Assembly (NCBI GenBank): GCA_024399015.1
Contig: JAKSIC010000001.1
Location: 310,001 to 374,000, forward strand
Length of the DNA stretch: 64,000 nucleotides
Direction: 5' to 3'
DNA from: Fibrobacter sp.
GTDB lineage: Bacteria > Fibrobacterota > Fibrobacteria > Fibrobacterales > Fibrobacteraceae
The notes beneath the pieces are model-generated. The model had not been told where the DNA came from. It searched no databases and saw only the letters and a program-made list of their open reading frames with translations. This document shows, piece after piece, positions 16,367 to 25,655 of this stretch. The position numbers were made by a program, and so were the translations under genes. How positions within the stretch are numbered: position 1 is the stretch's first letter; each line of letters begins with the position of its first letter.

Positions 16367-17500
16367 TTGGTCGAATTTCCCGTATTCACAGCCCACATTA
16401 AGGGCTTCAATCTCATCAATGAGTCTGTCGTTCTTGTAGAGCTTCACGGTTCCCTTTCCATTGCCACCGTTCCACAGGCGGTTATGACGTTTTTCGCCCT
16501 TCGGTGATTCATAATTCACCAACAGCATGTCCTTCTTCTCGCAAGTGATGTCCGTAACCATTTTCGTACACCATGTACGTTGTTCCACGTGCCAAACAAT
16601 CTGGTCTTCGGTTTCCTTGCAATCAAAGAAAGTTCTTGTATTTGTCCAAAACTTTGAGAAGTTGAATTCGTAACATTTCCCTTCGTAGTAGAACGCAGAA
16701 AGCAATTTCCTATCTAGGACCAAAGGGCCAACCTTGGGGCGACCTCCCCCAATATCGAACACACTATTTTCCAGTTTCCTTCCAGTAATTTTGCTGGTCA
16801 GATTATTGGACGAAAGCCAAACCCAAGGTGATGTAAAATCCTTGCCCCAGTTTTTATCTGCATAGCCATAACATGTTTCCGGAGTCACTAAATATTTTTC
16901 ACCGTTGTATTCAATTTCTCCAGAGTAGAAAGATTTCATTCCTTCAGCATGCCAAAACATTTCAAACAGCTGTAAGGTCCTGAAAATCTTTGACGCACCG
17001 TAACCAACATTAAATGGAATCTGCTTATCAATTTTCAAATTCCACTTGATGGTGCCATCATTGCACATATACTCAGGATGATTTTTAAAGTCTTCTTCAG
17101 ATACTCTGACGCAACCGTAGGATTCCGTTTCCGAGAGATAGCAATCACCAGCCTTTACTGAGAAAGGAGCGGACTTTTCTATGCAAACCTTATTCCAGCC
17201 AAAAAAACGATGAAGTTGTCGAGCATCCTCGCCCCAGGTTCCCACTTTAACCATCAAGTAGGAAGGTTTCTTACCAGCCCTCTTGTTTTCTTCCAACTGA
17301 CCGAACACAGGTTCATCACCACCCAGTTCCGGATTACAAATAAAGAATTCTAAAAAGAATGGTTTTTCTTCACCAGTTCTTGCACTGATTGCAGTAAATG
17401 AGTGCCACCACCAGTCATAACCGCAACGGGCTTGACCACGTACTAGCATATACTCATTTCTTGAAATATCCTTTTTACAGAACACAAACACCCCCTGCAA
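16364..17500 (-). CDS. tocopherol-cyclase-like protein
   Basis: The 378-residue protein resembles the tocopherol cyclase (Tocopherol_cycl) family: an N-terminal CGYDWWWHSF block, a central GYADKNWG followed by WVWLSSNNL, and a late ETEDQIVW...CEKKD stretch. The NWG...W.W block is the most conserved part of plant VTE1. A fermentative anaerobe is not expected to make tocopherol, so the substrate is unknown. Related proteins in Firmicutes and Bacteroidetes carry the same name. An alternative start is the methionine at codon 18. It is convergent with the DUF167 gene and stands alone. Confidence 0.7.
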   Translation of the reverse strand: MQGVFVFCKKDISRNEYMLVRGQARCGYDWWWHSFTAISARTGEEKPFFLEFFICNPELGGDEPVFGQLEENKRAGKKPSYLMVKVGTWGEDARQLHRFFGWNKVCIEKSAPFSVKAGDCYLSETESYGCVRVSEEDFKNHPEYMCNDGTIKWNLKIDKQIPFNVGYGASKIFRTLQLFEMFWHAEGMKSFYSGEIEYNGEKYLVTPETCYGYADKNWGKDFTSPWVWLSSNNLTSKITGRKLENSVFDIGGGRPKVGPLVLDRKLLSAFYYEGKCYEFNFSKFWTNTRTFFDCKETEDQIVWHVEQRTWCTKMVTDITCEKKDMLLVNYESPKGEKRHNRLWNGGNGKGTVKLYKNDRLIDEIEALNVGCEYGKFDQ

Positions 17501-17529
17501 AAATTATATGTCTAATCTTTTTAGATAAT

Positions 17530-18678
17530 TTACGATTTTTTCGTAATGAGCGTGGTCATAAAAGAGGCTAGCGCAAGAGATACTCCCGCAAGTACGGTAC
17601 CGTTCCAACCCCACAAAGTCCAGAAGGATCCCGCAAGGAATGTACCCAAGGAACCACCCACAAAGTAAGTGGTCATAAAAATGGTATTCATTCGGCTGGT
17701 CGCTTCAGGGTACAAGCGCATTACGGAGCTCTGGTTCCCAAGCTGGATAAATTGCATTCCAATATCGATGGCGATAATGCCCGCAATTATTGCAACATAG
17801 CTGGAACCGCCAAAATAAAACATCGCCCATGCAGAAATCATAAGGGCAACACCACCATTACTAAAGCGTTCCACGCCATAACGGGCAATGTATTTTCCAA
17901 TGCGAGAAGCAGTCAAGGCACCAGCGATTCCGCAAAGACCAAGGAGTCCCACAGTCTTACTGTCTTGATAAAACGGAGCCTGCTTCATACGGAATGCTAG
18001 ACAAGCCCACAACGCAAGAAAAGAACCGAAGGCAAAACCGGAACGAATGCTGTAGACGCGCGCCTTGGGAAACTTCACGAAAAGTTCGCCAATGGATTTC
18101 AGCATACTGAAGAACGTTCCTCGGTAGGTTACCGGCACATTCGGCAGCGCCTTGTACACAACCATTGTAGAAACAAGCATCATCGCAGCGGCAATCAAGA
18201 ACATGGCTCGCCAGCCCAGCCATTCGCCCACAAGGCCGCTGCATACGCGCGACGCAAGAATTCCCGTAAGCAATCCGCTCAGCACCATTCCTGTTTTCAG
18301 TTCCTTTTCTTCAGGCTTTGAAAACAGGGAAACCATCGGCATAAAAATTTGCGGTGTCACGGAGCAAACACCTGTAACAAAAGAACCTACCAAAAGCAAA
18401 TGTACATTGGGAGCTGCATAAATTGCCATCAAGCCGAAAATCAGCAAAGAAAAATTCACCAGCACAATACGGCGACGGTTAATCATATCGCCCAAAGGCA
18501 CAATAAACAAAAGCCCCAGAGCGTAACCAACTTGAGTCAGCACCGGCATCAAGTTCACATAAAATTCCGACACCGCCATATCCTGCCGAATCATATTCAG
18601 CAAAGGCTGGCAATAGTAAATGTTCGCCACCGAGACGCCCGCCATCACAGCAAGCATCAACGTTAATGAACGAGGCAT
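17530..18678 (-). CDS. MFS transporter
   Basis: The 382-residue protein (start at ATG 18678; an upstream TTG at 18738 is possible) has about 12 membrane helices. The A-loop between helices 2 and 3 reads GDMINRRRIV, an MFS motif. SVANIYYCQPLLNMI near the N terminus is characteristic of the YfcJ/ YnfM-like group of predicted drug or sugar-phosphate efflux carriers. The substrate cannot be read from the sequence. It starts 7 bp after the acyltransferase stop, so the two probably share a transcript. Confidence 0.8.
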   Translation of the reverse strand: MPRSLTLMLAVMAGVSVANIYYCQPLLNMIRQDMAVSEFYVNLMPVLTQVGYALGLLFIVPLGDMINRRRIVLVNFSLLIFGLMAIYAAPNVHLLLVGSFVTGVCSVTPQIFMPMVSLFSKPEEKELKTGMVLSGLLTGILASRVCSGLVGEWLGWRAMFLIAAAMMLVSTMVVYKALPNVPVTYRGTFFSMLKSIGELFVKFPKARVYSIRSGFAFGSFLALWACLAFRMKQAPFYQDSKTVGLLGLCGIAGALTASRIGKYIARYGVERFSNGGVALMISAWAMFYFGGSSYVAIIAGIIAIDIGMQFIQLGNQSSVMRLYPEATSRMNTIFMTTYFVGGSLGTFLAGSFWTLWGWNGTVLAGVSLALASFMTTLITKKS

Positions 18679-18685
18679 TCCAGAA

Positions 18686-19816
18686 TTAGGCTTCAGCTCG
18701 ACCAATTTTCTTCGCCACAAAATTGACACAAAATTCAATTACCCAGGAACAGGCAAAAGAACTTCCCAACACAACAAGATAAACCAAAGGAGAATACTTC
18801 AGAGCATAGGAGAACGGCTGGAAGTAATAGAAGCAGAAGAAGCTATGGATTAACCAAATTCCCATGGACTGCTTTCCAATGACCACTAGAATTTTTTTCA
18901 CAATGTTCATCTTGCAAATCACAAGAGCTACGGCAAGTACATAAACAAAACCGTAAATAGTATCATACTGGTCAAGTCCCCAGGCATTCGACTGATACCA
19001 ACCCACGCGTAAAATCGGGACCATAACAAGAAGTGCAAAGCCTAAGAAAATTCGTGCAAAAGTTCTACCCCTGAATTTATTCAAGATTCTTTCGTAGATA
19101 TCATACTTTGCGGCCCAGGCGCCAATCATGAACATAGGAAGCAGGATTAGAACGATAGACAATTTCTGCCAAGCCAAGGAAATACGAAGATAAATGAGTG
19201 GATCACAGGAACCAATAAAGTACAGGAATACTCGTTCAACGAACAAGCCCCCCAAAAGAATCAGTACAATATCGCTATAGAGCGAACTACGCTTACGATT
19301 AAAGAAAGCCATGACAATAGGCGTCAACAAAACAAGGATTGCATAACTTGTCAGGTACCACCATTCAGGATTGAAGGAGGTATCGATAAGAAGAAAATTT
19401 TTAACCCAGTCTGCAGGATTCTTCGTAATCACAGACTTACCAAGAATCAACCCCATGGGAACGAATACCAAAAAGATGGGCCAGAACTTGAAATAAAGTT
19501 TCTTTAATCGGCGAGCGAAAAAGGACAAGTAAGTTTGAGTATGATCTCCAGAACGTTCTTGCGCCAGCTGCCTAGAAAAGCTTCTATAAATTCCAAAGCC
19601 CGCGAGAACCGTAAACATGGGAACACAGATTTTACCGAACAAGGAAACATACCATTCAACAGATGTTCCTCCTGGCAGAGAAAGCAATGGTTGATAAGAC
19701 ACACCAACCAATCGATTGGGGAAAGCAAACACATGATGCATCAGCATCATCATAATTGCAAAACCCTTAATCGCCGTAGAATCTTCCCTGCGAATTTCGT
19801 AAAACCACTTTCTCAT
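18686..19816 (-). CDS. acyltransferase family 3 membrane protein
   Basis: The 376-residue protein (ATG 19816 chosen over a TTG 12 codons earlier) has about ten membrane helices and the acyltransferase-3 hallmark histidine near the N terminus (MMLMHHVFAF) with a YFARRLKK-like basic loop (FFARRLKKLYFKFWP). Such enzymes O-acetylate or succinylate surface polysaccharides and lipids. The specific acceptor is unknown. It is the first gene of a two-gene unit with the MFS carrier. Confidence 0.8.
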   Translation of the reverse strand: MRKWFYEIRREDSTAIKGFAIMMMLMHHVFAFPNRLVGVSYQPLLSLPGGTSVEWYVSLFGKICVPMFTVLAGFGIYRSFSRQLAQERSGDHTQTYLSFFARRLKKLYFKFWPIFLVFVPMGLILGKSVITKNPADWVKNFLLIDTSFNPEWWYLTSYAILVLLTPIVMAFFNRKRSSLYSDIVLILLGGLFVERVFLYFIGSCDPLIYLRISLAWQKLSIVLILLPMFMIGAWAAKYDIYERILNKFRGRTFARIFLGFALLVMVPILRVGWYQSNAWGLDQYDTIYGFVYVLAVALVICKMNIVKKILVVIGKQSMGIWLIHSFFCFYYFQPFSYALKYSPLVYLVVLGSSFACSWVIEFCVNFVAKKIGRAEA

Positions 19817-19860
19817 CAAAAACCTAAACTTGTTCAAATTCAATAATCGCAATCAAATAT

Positions 19861-19898
19861 AAAAATCCCCGAGGGTTTAGCCTTCGGGGACTTTTAAT
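19861..19898 (-). terminator. terminator after leuS
   Basis: The TCCCCGAGGG-TTTAG-CCTTCGGGGA hairpin has one mismatch and is flanked by A- and T-runs on both sides, so it can act in both directions. Confidence 0.75.
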
Positions 19899-19942
19899 TT
19901 TAAGATTTGCGACGAAATCGCCGCGCAGTAGAAGGCGAGCGA

Positions 19943-22630
19943 CTACTTAACAACGATATTCACCAGCTTACCCGGCACGGCAATAACCTTAACCACAGTC
20001 TTGCCAGCAGTAAACTCCTTCACGCGGTCATTTTCCATGGCCAGTTTTTCCAAAGCAGCCTTGTCCATGTCCTTGGCGACATTTGCCTTGGCGCGGAGCT
20101 TGCCGTTCACCTGGAACACGACTTCGACGGTGTTTTCCACAGCCTTGCTTGCGTCGGCTTCAGGCCATGCCACATTTGTGAGGGAGCCTTCGTGACCCAG
20201 GATGCTCCACATTTCTTCGGCGATGTGGGGTGCAAAGGGCTGCAGGAGCTTTACGAAGGTTTCGCAAGGTTCGCGGTAGCGCTTGTCCATCTTCATCATT
20301 TCGTTGTTGAAGATCATCAGCTGGCTGATAGCGGTATTGAAGCTCATGTTTTCAATGTCGCTTGTAACCTTGATGATGGACTGGTGCATAATCTTCTGGA
20401 TTTCTTCCGGAGCGGCTTCGTCAACGAAGACGGGAGCTGCATCGTCGTCACCCACCACAGAACGCCATGCGCGGCCCAGGAAGCGGTTCATGCCTTCGAT
20501 GCCCTTGGTCTGCCAAGGCTTCACGGCATCCAGAGGACCCATGAACATTTCGTACAAACGAAGGCTGTCTGCACCGTAGTCGCGAACCACGTCGTCCGGG
20601 TTCACAACGTTCTTCAGGGACTTACTCATCTTGGCAACGATCTGCTTCAGTTCGATGTCGGTACCCTTCTTGAAGAACTTGCCGTTCTTTTCTTCCACTT
20701 CGTCGGTGGGAACCTTGGAGCCGGCTGCGTCTTCGTATGCGAAGGCAAGAATCATACCCTGGTTAAAGAGCTTCTGGAAGGGTTCGTCGGTAGAGACGAG
20801 GCCCAGGTCGAAGAGGACCTTGTGCCAGAAACGGCTGTACAGCAAGTGGAGCACAGCGTGTTCTGCACCGCCCACATAAAGGTCAACGGGCATCCAGTAC
20901 TTTTCAAGTTCCTTGGCCAGGAATGCGTCGCCGTTGCAGGCGTCGATATAGCGGAGGTAGTACCAGCAGGAACCAGCCCACTGCGGCATGGTGTTGGTTT
21001 CGCGAACGCCCTTGCGGCCGTTCTTATCTACAACGTTGAGCCATTCGGTTGCGTTGGCCAGCGGAGACTGACCGCCGTCACCCGGCTTGTAGTCCTGCAG
21101 GTCCGGCAGCTGCACAGGGAGTTCTGCATCGTCGACGGTAGAGATTTCGCCATCTTCCCAGTGGATGATGGGGAACGGTTCGCCCCAGTAACGCTGACGG
21201 CTGAAGAGCCAGTCACGGAGCTTGTAGTTCACGGTAGCCTTACCGATCTTGTTGGCTTCCAGCCATTCGATCACCTTAGCCTTGCCAGCTTCCTTGTTGA
21301 GGCCGTTGAGGCAGAGGGTGTCGTTCTGGCTGTTGATGTAGGTGCCGTCGGCAGCCCAGCATGCTTCGCCAGCGAGAACCTGGGGCTTCACGTCTTCCGG
21401 GCAAGAGGCGTCCGGTTCCATGATGCAAATAACAGGCAGGTTGAACTTCTTTGCAAATTCGAAGTCGCGGGTATCGTGGGCGGGCACGGCCATGATAGCG
21501 CCGGTGCCGTATCCAGTCAAAACGTAGTCAGCCACCCAAACCGGAATCTTGGTGCCGGTCAGCGGGTTGATGGCGTAGGAGCCAGAGAATACGCCGGTCT
21601 TTTCCTTGGCCAGTTCGGTACGGTCCAGATCGCTCTTGAGGGCGGCAGCATGAACGTAGGCTTCCACAGCTTCCTTCTGTTCCGGAGTAGTGAGGGTCGG
21701 AACCAGCTTGTGTTCAGGAGCCACCACCATGTAGGTTGCGCCAAACAGGGTATCGCAACGGGTGGTATAAACGCGGAGCTTGTTTTCGGTGGGCTTGCCG
21801 TTTGCATCAGCGATTGCGAAATCCACTTCTGCACCCTGGCTCTTACCGATCCAGTTCTTCTGCATGTCCTTCACGCCCTGGGGCCAATCCAGCTTGTCCA
21901 GGCCCTTCAAAAGACGGTCGCCATAATGGGGGATACGCATGAGCCACTGCTTCAGGTTACGGCGTTCCACTTCCTTGGTGCCGCACTTTTCGTGAGAACC
22001 GTCGTTCAGAACTTCTTCGTTTGCGCAAACGATCTTGCAGTGCTTGCACCACCAGACCTGAGCGTCGGCGTAGTAAGCGAGACGCTTGGAATCCTTGAAC
22101 TTGCGAACTTCTGCTGCACCCTGAGCCTGAACATCGGCGGGGATGGGCAGTTCTTCGATGGGGCGGCCCTTCTGCTGGACCTCATCGAACCAGGTGCCGT
22201 AAAGGCGCTTGAAGATCCACTGGGTCCACTTGTAGTACTTCGGGTCGGTGGTGTTCACTTCCTTTTCCCAGTCATAGCTCAGGCCGAGGCGCTGGATCTG
22301 ACGGCGGAAATTGTCGCAGTTCTTCTTGGTGGTGATTGCCGGATGGGTACCGGTCTGAATTGCATACTGTTCAGCGGGGAGACCGAAGGCATCCCAACCC
22401 ATGGGGTGCAAGACGTTGAAACCCTTGGAACGCTTGTAGCGGCAAATGATATCCGTTGCGGTGTAACCTTCGGGGTGACCAACGTGGAGGCCTGCGCCAC
22501 TGGGATACGGGAACATGTCCAGACAGTAGAACTTGGGCTTAGACTTGTCAGTGCCAGTCTTGAAGGTCTGATGTTCAGCCCAGTAAGCCTGCCACTTGGT
22601 TTCAATTTCTTGCGGATTGTACTTTGCCAT
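19943..22630 (-). CDS. leuS: leucyl-tRNA synthetase
   Basis: LeuS charges tRNA-Leu. The ATG at 22630 ([15 protein letters not shown] upstream) gives 895 residues; an earlier in-frame codon adds 34 residues with no family likeness. The class I HIGH motif is HVGHPEG inside [12 protein letters not shown] (about 45-55), a CP1 editing domain lies at about 230-440, and KMSKS is present as [10 protein letters not shown] (about 635). The zinc-ribbon-like insert CKHCKIVC...EKCGTKE is also seen. Nothing is missing. Confidence 0.97.
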   Translation of the reverse strand: MAKYNPQEIETKWQAYWAEHQTFKTGTDKSKPKFYCLDMFPYPSGAGLHVGHPEGYTATDIICRYKRSKGFNVLHPMGWDAFGLPAEQYAIQTGTHPAITTKKNCDNFRRQIQRLGLSYDWEKEVNTTDPKYYKWTQWIFKRLYGTWFDEVQQKGRPIEELPIPADVQAQGAAEVRKFKDSKRLAYYADAQVWWCKHCKIVCANEEVLNDGSHEKCGTKEVERRNLKQWLMRIPHYGDRLLKGLDKLDWPQGVKDMQKNWIGKSQGAEVDFAIADANGKPTENKLRVYTTRCDTLFGATYMVVAPEHKLVPTLTTPEQKEAVEAYVHAAALKSDLDRTELAKEKTGVFSGSYAINPLTGTKIPVWVADYVLTGYGTGAIMAVPAHDTRDFEFAKKFNLPVICIMEPDASCPEDVKPQVLAGEACWAADGTYINSQNDTLCLNGLNKEAGKAKVIEWLEANKIGKATVNYKLRDWLFSRQRYWGEPFPIIHWEDGEISTVDDAELPVQLPDLQDYKPGDGGQSPLANATEWLNVVDKNGRKGVRETNTMPQWAGSCWYYLRYIDACNGDAFLAKELEKYWMPVDLYVGGAEHAVLHLLYSRFWHKVLFDLGLVSTDEPFQKLFNQGMILAFAYEDAAGSKVPTDEVEEKNGKFFKKGTDIELKQIVAKMSKSLKNVVNPDDVVRDYGADSLRLYEMFMGPLDAVKPWQTKGIEGMNRFLGRAWRSVVGDDDAAPVFVDEAAPEEIQKIMHQSIIKVTSDIENMSFNTAISQLMIFNNEMMKMDKRYREPCETFVKLLQPFAPHIAEEMWSILGHEGSLTNVAWPEADASKAVENTVEVVFQVNGKLRAKANVAKDMDKAALEKLAMENDRVKEFTAGKTVVKVIAVPGKLVNIVVK

Positions 22631-22694
22631 TTTGTTATTCCTTACGAAAGCGGGGCGAGCCCCACCCACATTTAAAATTTTACGGTGGAAAAGA

Positions 22695-22729
22695 TAGAAA
22701 AAGAAACGGCCCCGCATTGCGGAACCGTT
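22695..22729 (-). terminator. terminator after the small lipoprotein gene
   Basis: AACGG-CCGC/GCGG-CCGTT forms a two-step stem with small bulges followed on the minus strand by TTTCTTTTTC. Confidence 0.7.
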
Positions 22730-22756
22730 CAATCTACAGGATTTCTTAAGCCATTC

Positions 22757-23218
22757 CTACTCGTCGGCGTTTGTTTCGTCCTCTTCCTTCAAATCATTGA
22801 TGGTCTTTTTTCGCCATTTTTCATTATCGCAAATAAAATCAACACCGTAGCCATACTTTGGATTACCGATCCAAACCTGAGTTTCAGCACCATCCTTTGC
22901 GGCGGCACATGATTCTTCAGGACCCATGGAGTCGCGCTTTTCCCAAACACCTGAAACACATTCATAATAGTCGTAACCATCACTAGATGCATAGTTAACA
23001 TTCTTCGCAAACATTCCGTTTGTCGAGTCATTGCAAACGCCTCTTGTATCGGCGAAAATTTGTTTTTGTGCTTCGGCAAAATCCTGAACTTGGTCGCTGT
23101 CTCCAGACTGGGTTACAGTCGTCTCACTATCATTTGAGCAAGCAGCAAGACCAAGAGAAAGCCCAGCAACAACGGTAATGGTGCGAGCAATGTTCTTCAA
23201 TTGAAAATCTTTACGCAT
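22757..23218 (-). CDS. small lipoprotein of unknown function
   Basis: The 153-residue protein has a signal peptide ending in the lipobox LAAC (cysteine at about residue 27), so it should be lipid-anchored. The mature part has cysteines that may pair (CNDSTNG, YYECVSGVWEK, CAAAKDG, FICDNEKW). The segments YECVSGVWEKR and ICDNEKWRK resemble short repeats often found in Fibrobacter surface lipoproteins, comparable to YFCVGGEW in the lipoprotein at 58528. GGAGG precedes the ATG. The sequence ends in an acidic tail. No function is assigned. Confidence 0.65.
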   Translation of the reverse strand: MRKDFQLKNIARTITVVAGLSLGLAACSNDSETTVTQSGDSDQVQDFAEAQKQIFADTRGVCNDSTNGMFAKNVNYASSDGYDYYECVSGVWEKRDSMGPEESCAAAKDGAETQVWIGNPKYGYGVDFICDNEKWRKKTINDLKEEDETNADE

Positions 23219-23309
23219 ATATCCTCCAAACCTTTAAGAGTTCTAAACTTGACTCTAACCAAGAATATACACAATTCACATTGCCCCAATAACCACAAAA
23301 AACTTACAT

Positions 23310-23613
23310 TTTTACATCCGAATCGTTATCGGTCTCGTTCTTGGTGCTAGCCTTGGCATGATTTTCCCGAAGCTAACCGCTATCAGTCTTTTCGGCACAA
23401 TTTTCGTAGGCGCCCTCAAGGCCATCGCTCCGATCCTGGTTTTTGTTCTTGTCAGTAGCGCCATCGCAAACGCCAAGGGCGGTGTAGGCTGTCGCCGTCG
23501 GTTTCATTCTCGGTGTGGTACAGGACTCCTGCGAAACCGCACTGAATTCCAGCGGTGATGTATTCTTTGCAGCCACTGCAGAATACCGCGACCTCAAGAA
23601 ATCTGCAAAATAA
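23310..23613 (+). pseudogene. sstT: remnant of a serine/threonine symporter SstT gene
   Basis: Codons 23310-23489 read IRIVIGLVLGASLGMIFPK then FGTIFVGALKAIAPILVFVL and SSAIANAKGG, the start of SstT-type sodium:serine/threonine symporters. From 23494, in a different frame, [19 protein letters not shown] to [11 protein letters not shown] reproduces the family's C terminus. About 300 middle residues are gone and the two ends meet with a frameshift near 23490. No start codon fits the true N terminus. This cannot make a transporter. It suggests loss of serine/threonine uptake at this locus. Confidence 0.8.
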
Positions 23614-23620
23614 TCCTTCG

Positions 23621-23640
23621 TGGTGAATTATTATTCACCA
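23621..23640. promoter_or_regulatory. 8-bp palindrome upstream of an outer-membrane protein promoter
   Basis: TGGTGAAT-TATT-ATTCACCA is a perfect inverted repeat ending 5 bp before the -35-like box at 23645. No T-run follows, so it looks more like an operator than a terminator. Confidence 0.4.
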
Positions 23641-23644
23641 TGAT

Positions 23645-23673
23645 TTGCGTTTTCACGTTTGTTTTGTTATAAT
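23645..23673 (+). promoter_or_regulatory. promoter with leaderless geometry (-35 TTGCGT, -10 TATAAT)
   Basis: TTGCGT (23645-23650), a 17-bp spacer and a perfect TATAAT (23668-23673) lie 6 bases before the ATG at 23680. Transcription should begin at or next to the A of the start codon. No Shine-Dalgarno sequence is present. Confidence 0.55.
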
Positions 23674-23679
23674 TCTAGT

Positions 23680-24621
23680 ATGCACTTCGGTAAGTTCAAT
23701 TTCGTTGCAGCAATCGTGCTCACCATGTCCCTTGGCGCTTTCGCCCAAGGATATTTTCCTGGTTCCGGTGAAGAAGAAGACCCGAACGCATCCAGCTGCG
23801 TGGGCGACGGTTGCGGCCTAACCTTCCCTAACCAGGAATCCGCATCCAATGTTGAGGACGAAACTTCCGCTACAGTAATCGACAGTACCGCAGCAACCGA
23901 TAGCACTGTTGTCAGCGACAGCACCAAGGCAACCGCAAGCGCAGAAGAATATGAAGACGCCGATGAAGAAGATGACGGCCGTCCTTACTACATCAACGAA
24001 TCCGCGTCCGAATACGCGGCCCGCAAGGAGGGTTTCTCCAAGTCTCTGACCTTCGGTGTTCGCGCTGGCGGTGGCTTAAATTTCACATTCGGCAAGAAAG
24101 CTTCCGGATGGAATATGGATTTCGAAGGCAACGCAGGCATTGCAGGTCGCCTTCCCCTTTACAGAAAAACTTTAGGCGTTCAGGCAGAATTGAACTTCAC
24201 CTACCGCCATTATAACTACGCAAACGACGTCAGCTACGGCCACAACGAAGCTGAAATCAAGGAAATCATCGTTGATATTCCTATGATGCTTCAGTACTTC
24301 TTTGATGAAGACGGTCTTTTCATCAACTTCGGTCTAAATCTTGGTCTAAAAATGGGCGGTGAATCCACATTCCGCCAGACCATCGATACCGAAGACCAGT
24401 ACGCCAAGGATAAAAGAAGCAATACCCTCCCGACCTCCGGTGTTGAAATCGGCGGTATTGTCGATATTGGCTACCCCATCACCCGTTGGATGATCGTAGA
24501 CTTGCGTATTGTACAGAATTTCACCAACATGTTGGACATGGATTATATCGCAGAATCCACTGTTATGGGGTCTAAGCTCTACACATTGCATACAACATTG
24601 GGACTTTTCTTCCCATTTTAA
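23680..24621 (+). CDS. outer-membrane beta-barrel protein (first paralogue)
   Basis: The 313-residue protein has a signal peptide (MHFGKFNFVAAIVLTMSLGAFAQ), a serine/threonine/acidic linker with repeated DST units (about 30-115), and a C-terminal barrel (about 125-313) ending in FFPF. The barrel resembles the PorT/OMP_b-brl_2 class. GLNLGLKMGG matches GLNLGLKLNG in the next gene, so the two are tandem duplicates that have diverged mainly in the linker. The ATG at 23680 was chosen from its position relative to the -10 box. The role is unknown. Confidence 0.65.
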   Translation: MHFGKFNFVAAIVLTMSLGAFAQGYFPGSGEEEDPNASSCVGDGCGLTFPNQESASNVEDETSATVIDSTAATDSTVVSDSTKATASAEEYEDADEEDDGRPYYINESASEYAARKEGFSKSLTFGVRAGGGLNFTFGKKASGWNMDFEGNAGIAGRLPLYRKTLGVQAELNFTYRHYNYANDVSYGHNEAEIKEIIVDIPMMLQYFFDEDGLFINFGLNLGLKMGGESTFRQTIDTEDQYAKDKRSNTLPTSGVEIGGIVDIGYPITRWMIVDLRIVQNFTNMLDMDYIAESTVMGSKLYTLHTTLGLFFPF

Positions 24622-24707
24622 CGTCTAGTTAAGTAAAAAAAAATTTCAACTCTATTTTTTCCCGTTGAATTTATTTTTAGGGGCGTATACCCCCCGTTTT
24701 GGATTGT

Positions 24708-24713
24708 TATTAT
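24708..24713 (+). promoter_or_regulatory. -10-like TATTAT six bases before an ATG
   Basis: TATTAT ends 6 bases before the ATG at 24720, the same spacing as for the preceding paralogue. The -35 region (GTATAC, 24685-24690) is poor. A GGGG-CGTATA-CCCC inverted repeat covers 24680-24693. No ribosome site is seen. Confidence 0.35.
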
Positions 24714-24719
24714 TGGATT

Positions 24720-25556
24720 ATGAATTTTAAGAAGATTTCGTTAATCGCTTCTATGGCTATGGCTTTGTCTATGCCAGCCTTTGCCCAGGAAGATTCTGCT
24801 GACGACGAATGGGTTTCCGCACCACAAGCCGGAGAATCCGAAAACGCAGCATTTGACAGCACAGCCACTTACGACGGCACATCCGACGCTGAATTTGCCG
24901 ACGACGAAGAATACGCCAGTGCCTATGCCCGCTACAAGGCCCAAACCACCAAAAAGACCGAAATTGAACGTCAACGTACCGAAGGTTTCGCTCGCCCCGT
25001 GATGCTGGGCGTCCGCGCCCAGGGTGGCATCAACACCTTCTTCGGCGAAAACTCTGACGGTTGGGAAATCGGATTTCAGGGTGGTGCAGGCATTTTGCTG
25101 AAGATGAACCTCGGCATCAAGAATTTAAGCCTGGTTCCGGAACTCACCTTCAACTATCGCCGTTACACTTACGAAAAAGACATGAGCGATGGTCTTTATA
25201 CCAACGAAGCCGTCATCAACGTAATCGTTTTCGAAATCCCGATTATCATCCGATACACTTTCGAAGACTATGATTTCTTTGTTGGCCTCGGTTTGAATCT
25301 CGGCCTTAAATTGAACGGAACCTCAACCTTTACAAGTAGCGGTGGTACCCGCGAAAACACCGTGGCAACCTCCGGTATGGAAGTGGGCGGCGCACTTGAT
25401 CTAGGTTATATGATGACTAGAAACGTTCACCTCAACCTTCGCGTAGTTCAATGCTTCACCAGTTTGCTGAACAAGACCTTGGTTGATGAACCAACTTTCT
25501 ATGAATCTTCGTTGAACACCTTCCAGACAACAATCGGCATTAGCTACTTGTTCTAA
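24720..25556 (+). CDS. outer-membrane beta-barrel protein (second paralogue)
   Basis: This 278-residue paralogue of the preceding gene has a signal peptide (MNFKKISLIASMAMALSMPA), an acidic linker (about 25-75) and a barrel (about 90-278) that ends in SYLF. Shared blocks include the EGFARPVMLGVRAQGGINTF/EGFSKSLTFGVRAGG pair and a late ATSGMEVGGALDLGY/PTSGVEIGGIVDIGY pair. The linker contains EYASAYARYKAQ, also partly present upstream as EYAARKEGF. Function unknown, probably outer-membrane structural or binding. Confidence 0.65.
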   Translation: MNFKKISLIASMAMALSMPAFAQEDSADDEWVSAPQAGESENAAFDSTATYDGTSDAEFADDEEYASAYARYKAQTTKKTEIERQRTEGFARPVMLGVRAQGGINTFFGENSDGWEIGFQGGAGILLKMNLGIKNLSLVPELTFNYRRYTYEKDMSDGLYTNEAVINVIVFEIPIIIRYTFEDYDFFVGLGLNLGLKLNGTSTFTSSGGTRENTVATSGMEVGGALDLGYMMTRNVHLNLRVVQCFTSLLNKTLVDEPTFYESSLNTFQTTIGISYLF

Positions 25557-25569
25557 GTTCAAAAAGAAA

Positions 25570-25606
25570 TTAAAAAAGGCTCGGATTTTCCCCGAGTCTT
25601 TTTTCG
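25570..25606. terminator. bidirectional terminator
   Basis: A7-GGCTCGG-ATTTTC-CCGAGTC-T6 lies between convergent genes and can serve both. Confidence 0.8.
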
Positions 25607-25655
25607 TTTTGTCGCGACGGCCTTGCGGCCAACAAGTTGACCACACTCAGAAAAC

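Noticed and set aside
18679-18738. A longer start (TTG at 18738) for the MFS carrier
   Set aside because: It would overlap the acyltransferase by 53 bp and add charged residues before the first helix. The ATG at 18678 fits better, though neither has a strong ribosome site.
19907-22675. A 922-codon open frame on the plus strand opposite leuS
   Set aside because: It is antisense to a certain leuS, has no ribosome site or known motifs, and arises from the third-position base bias of the real gene. Similar long frames opposite yidC (11576-13429), pgi (37432-39117), hisG (311-1084) and rnr (7384-8967) were dismissed for the same reason.
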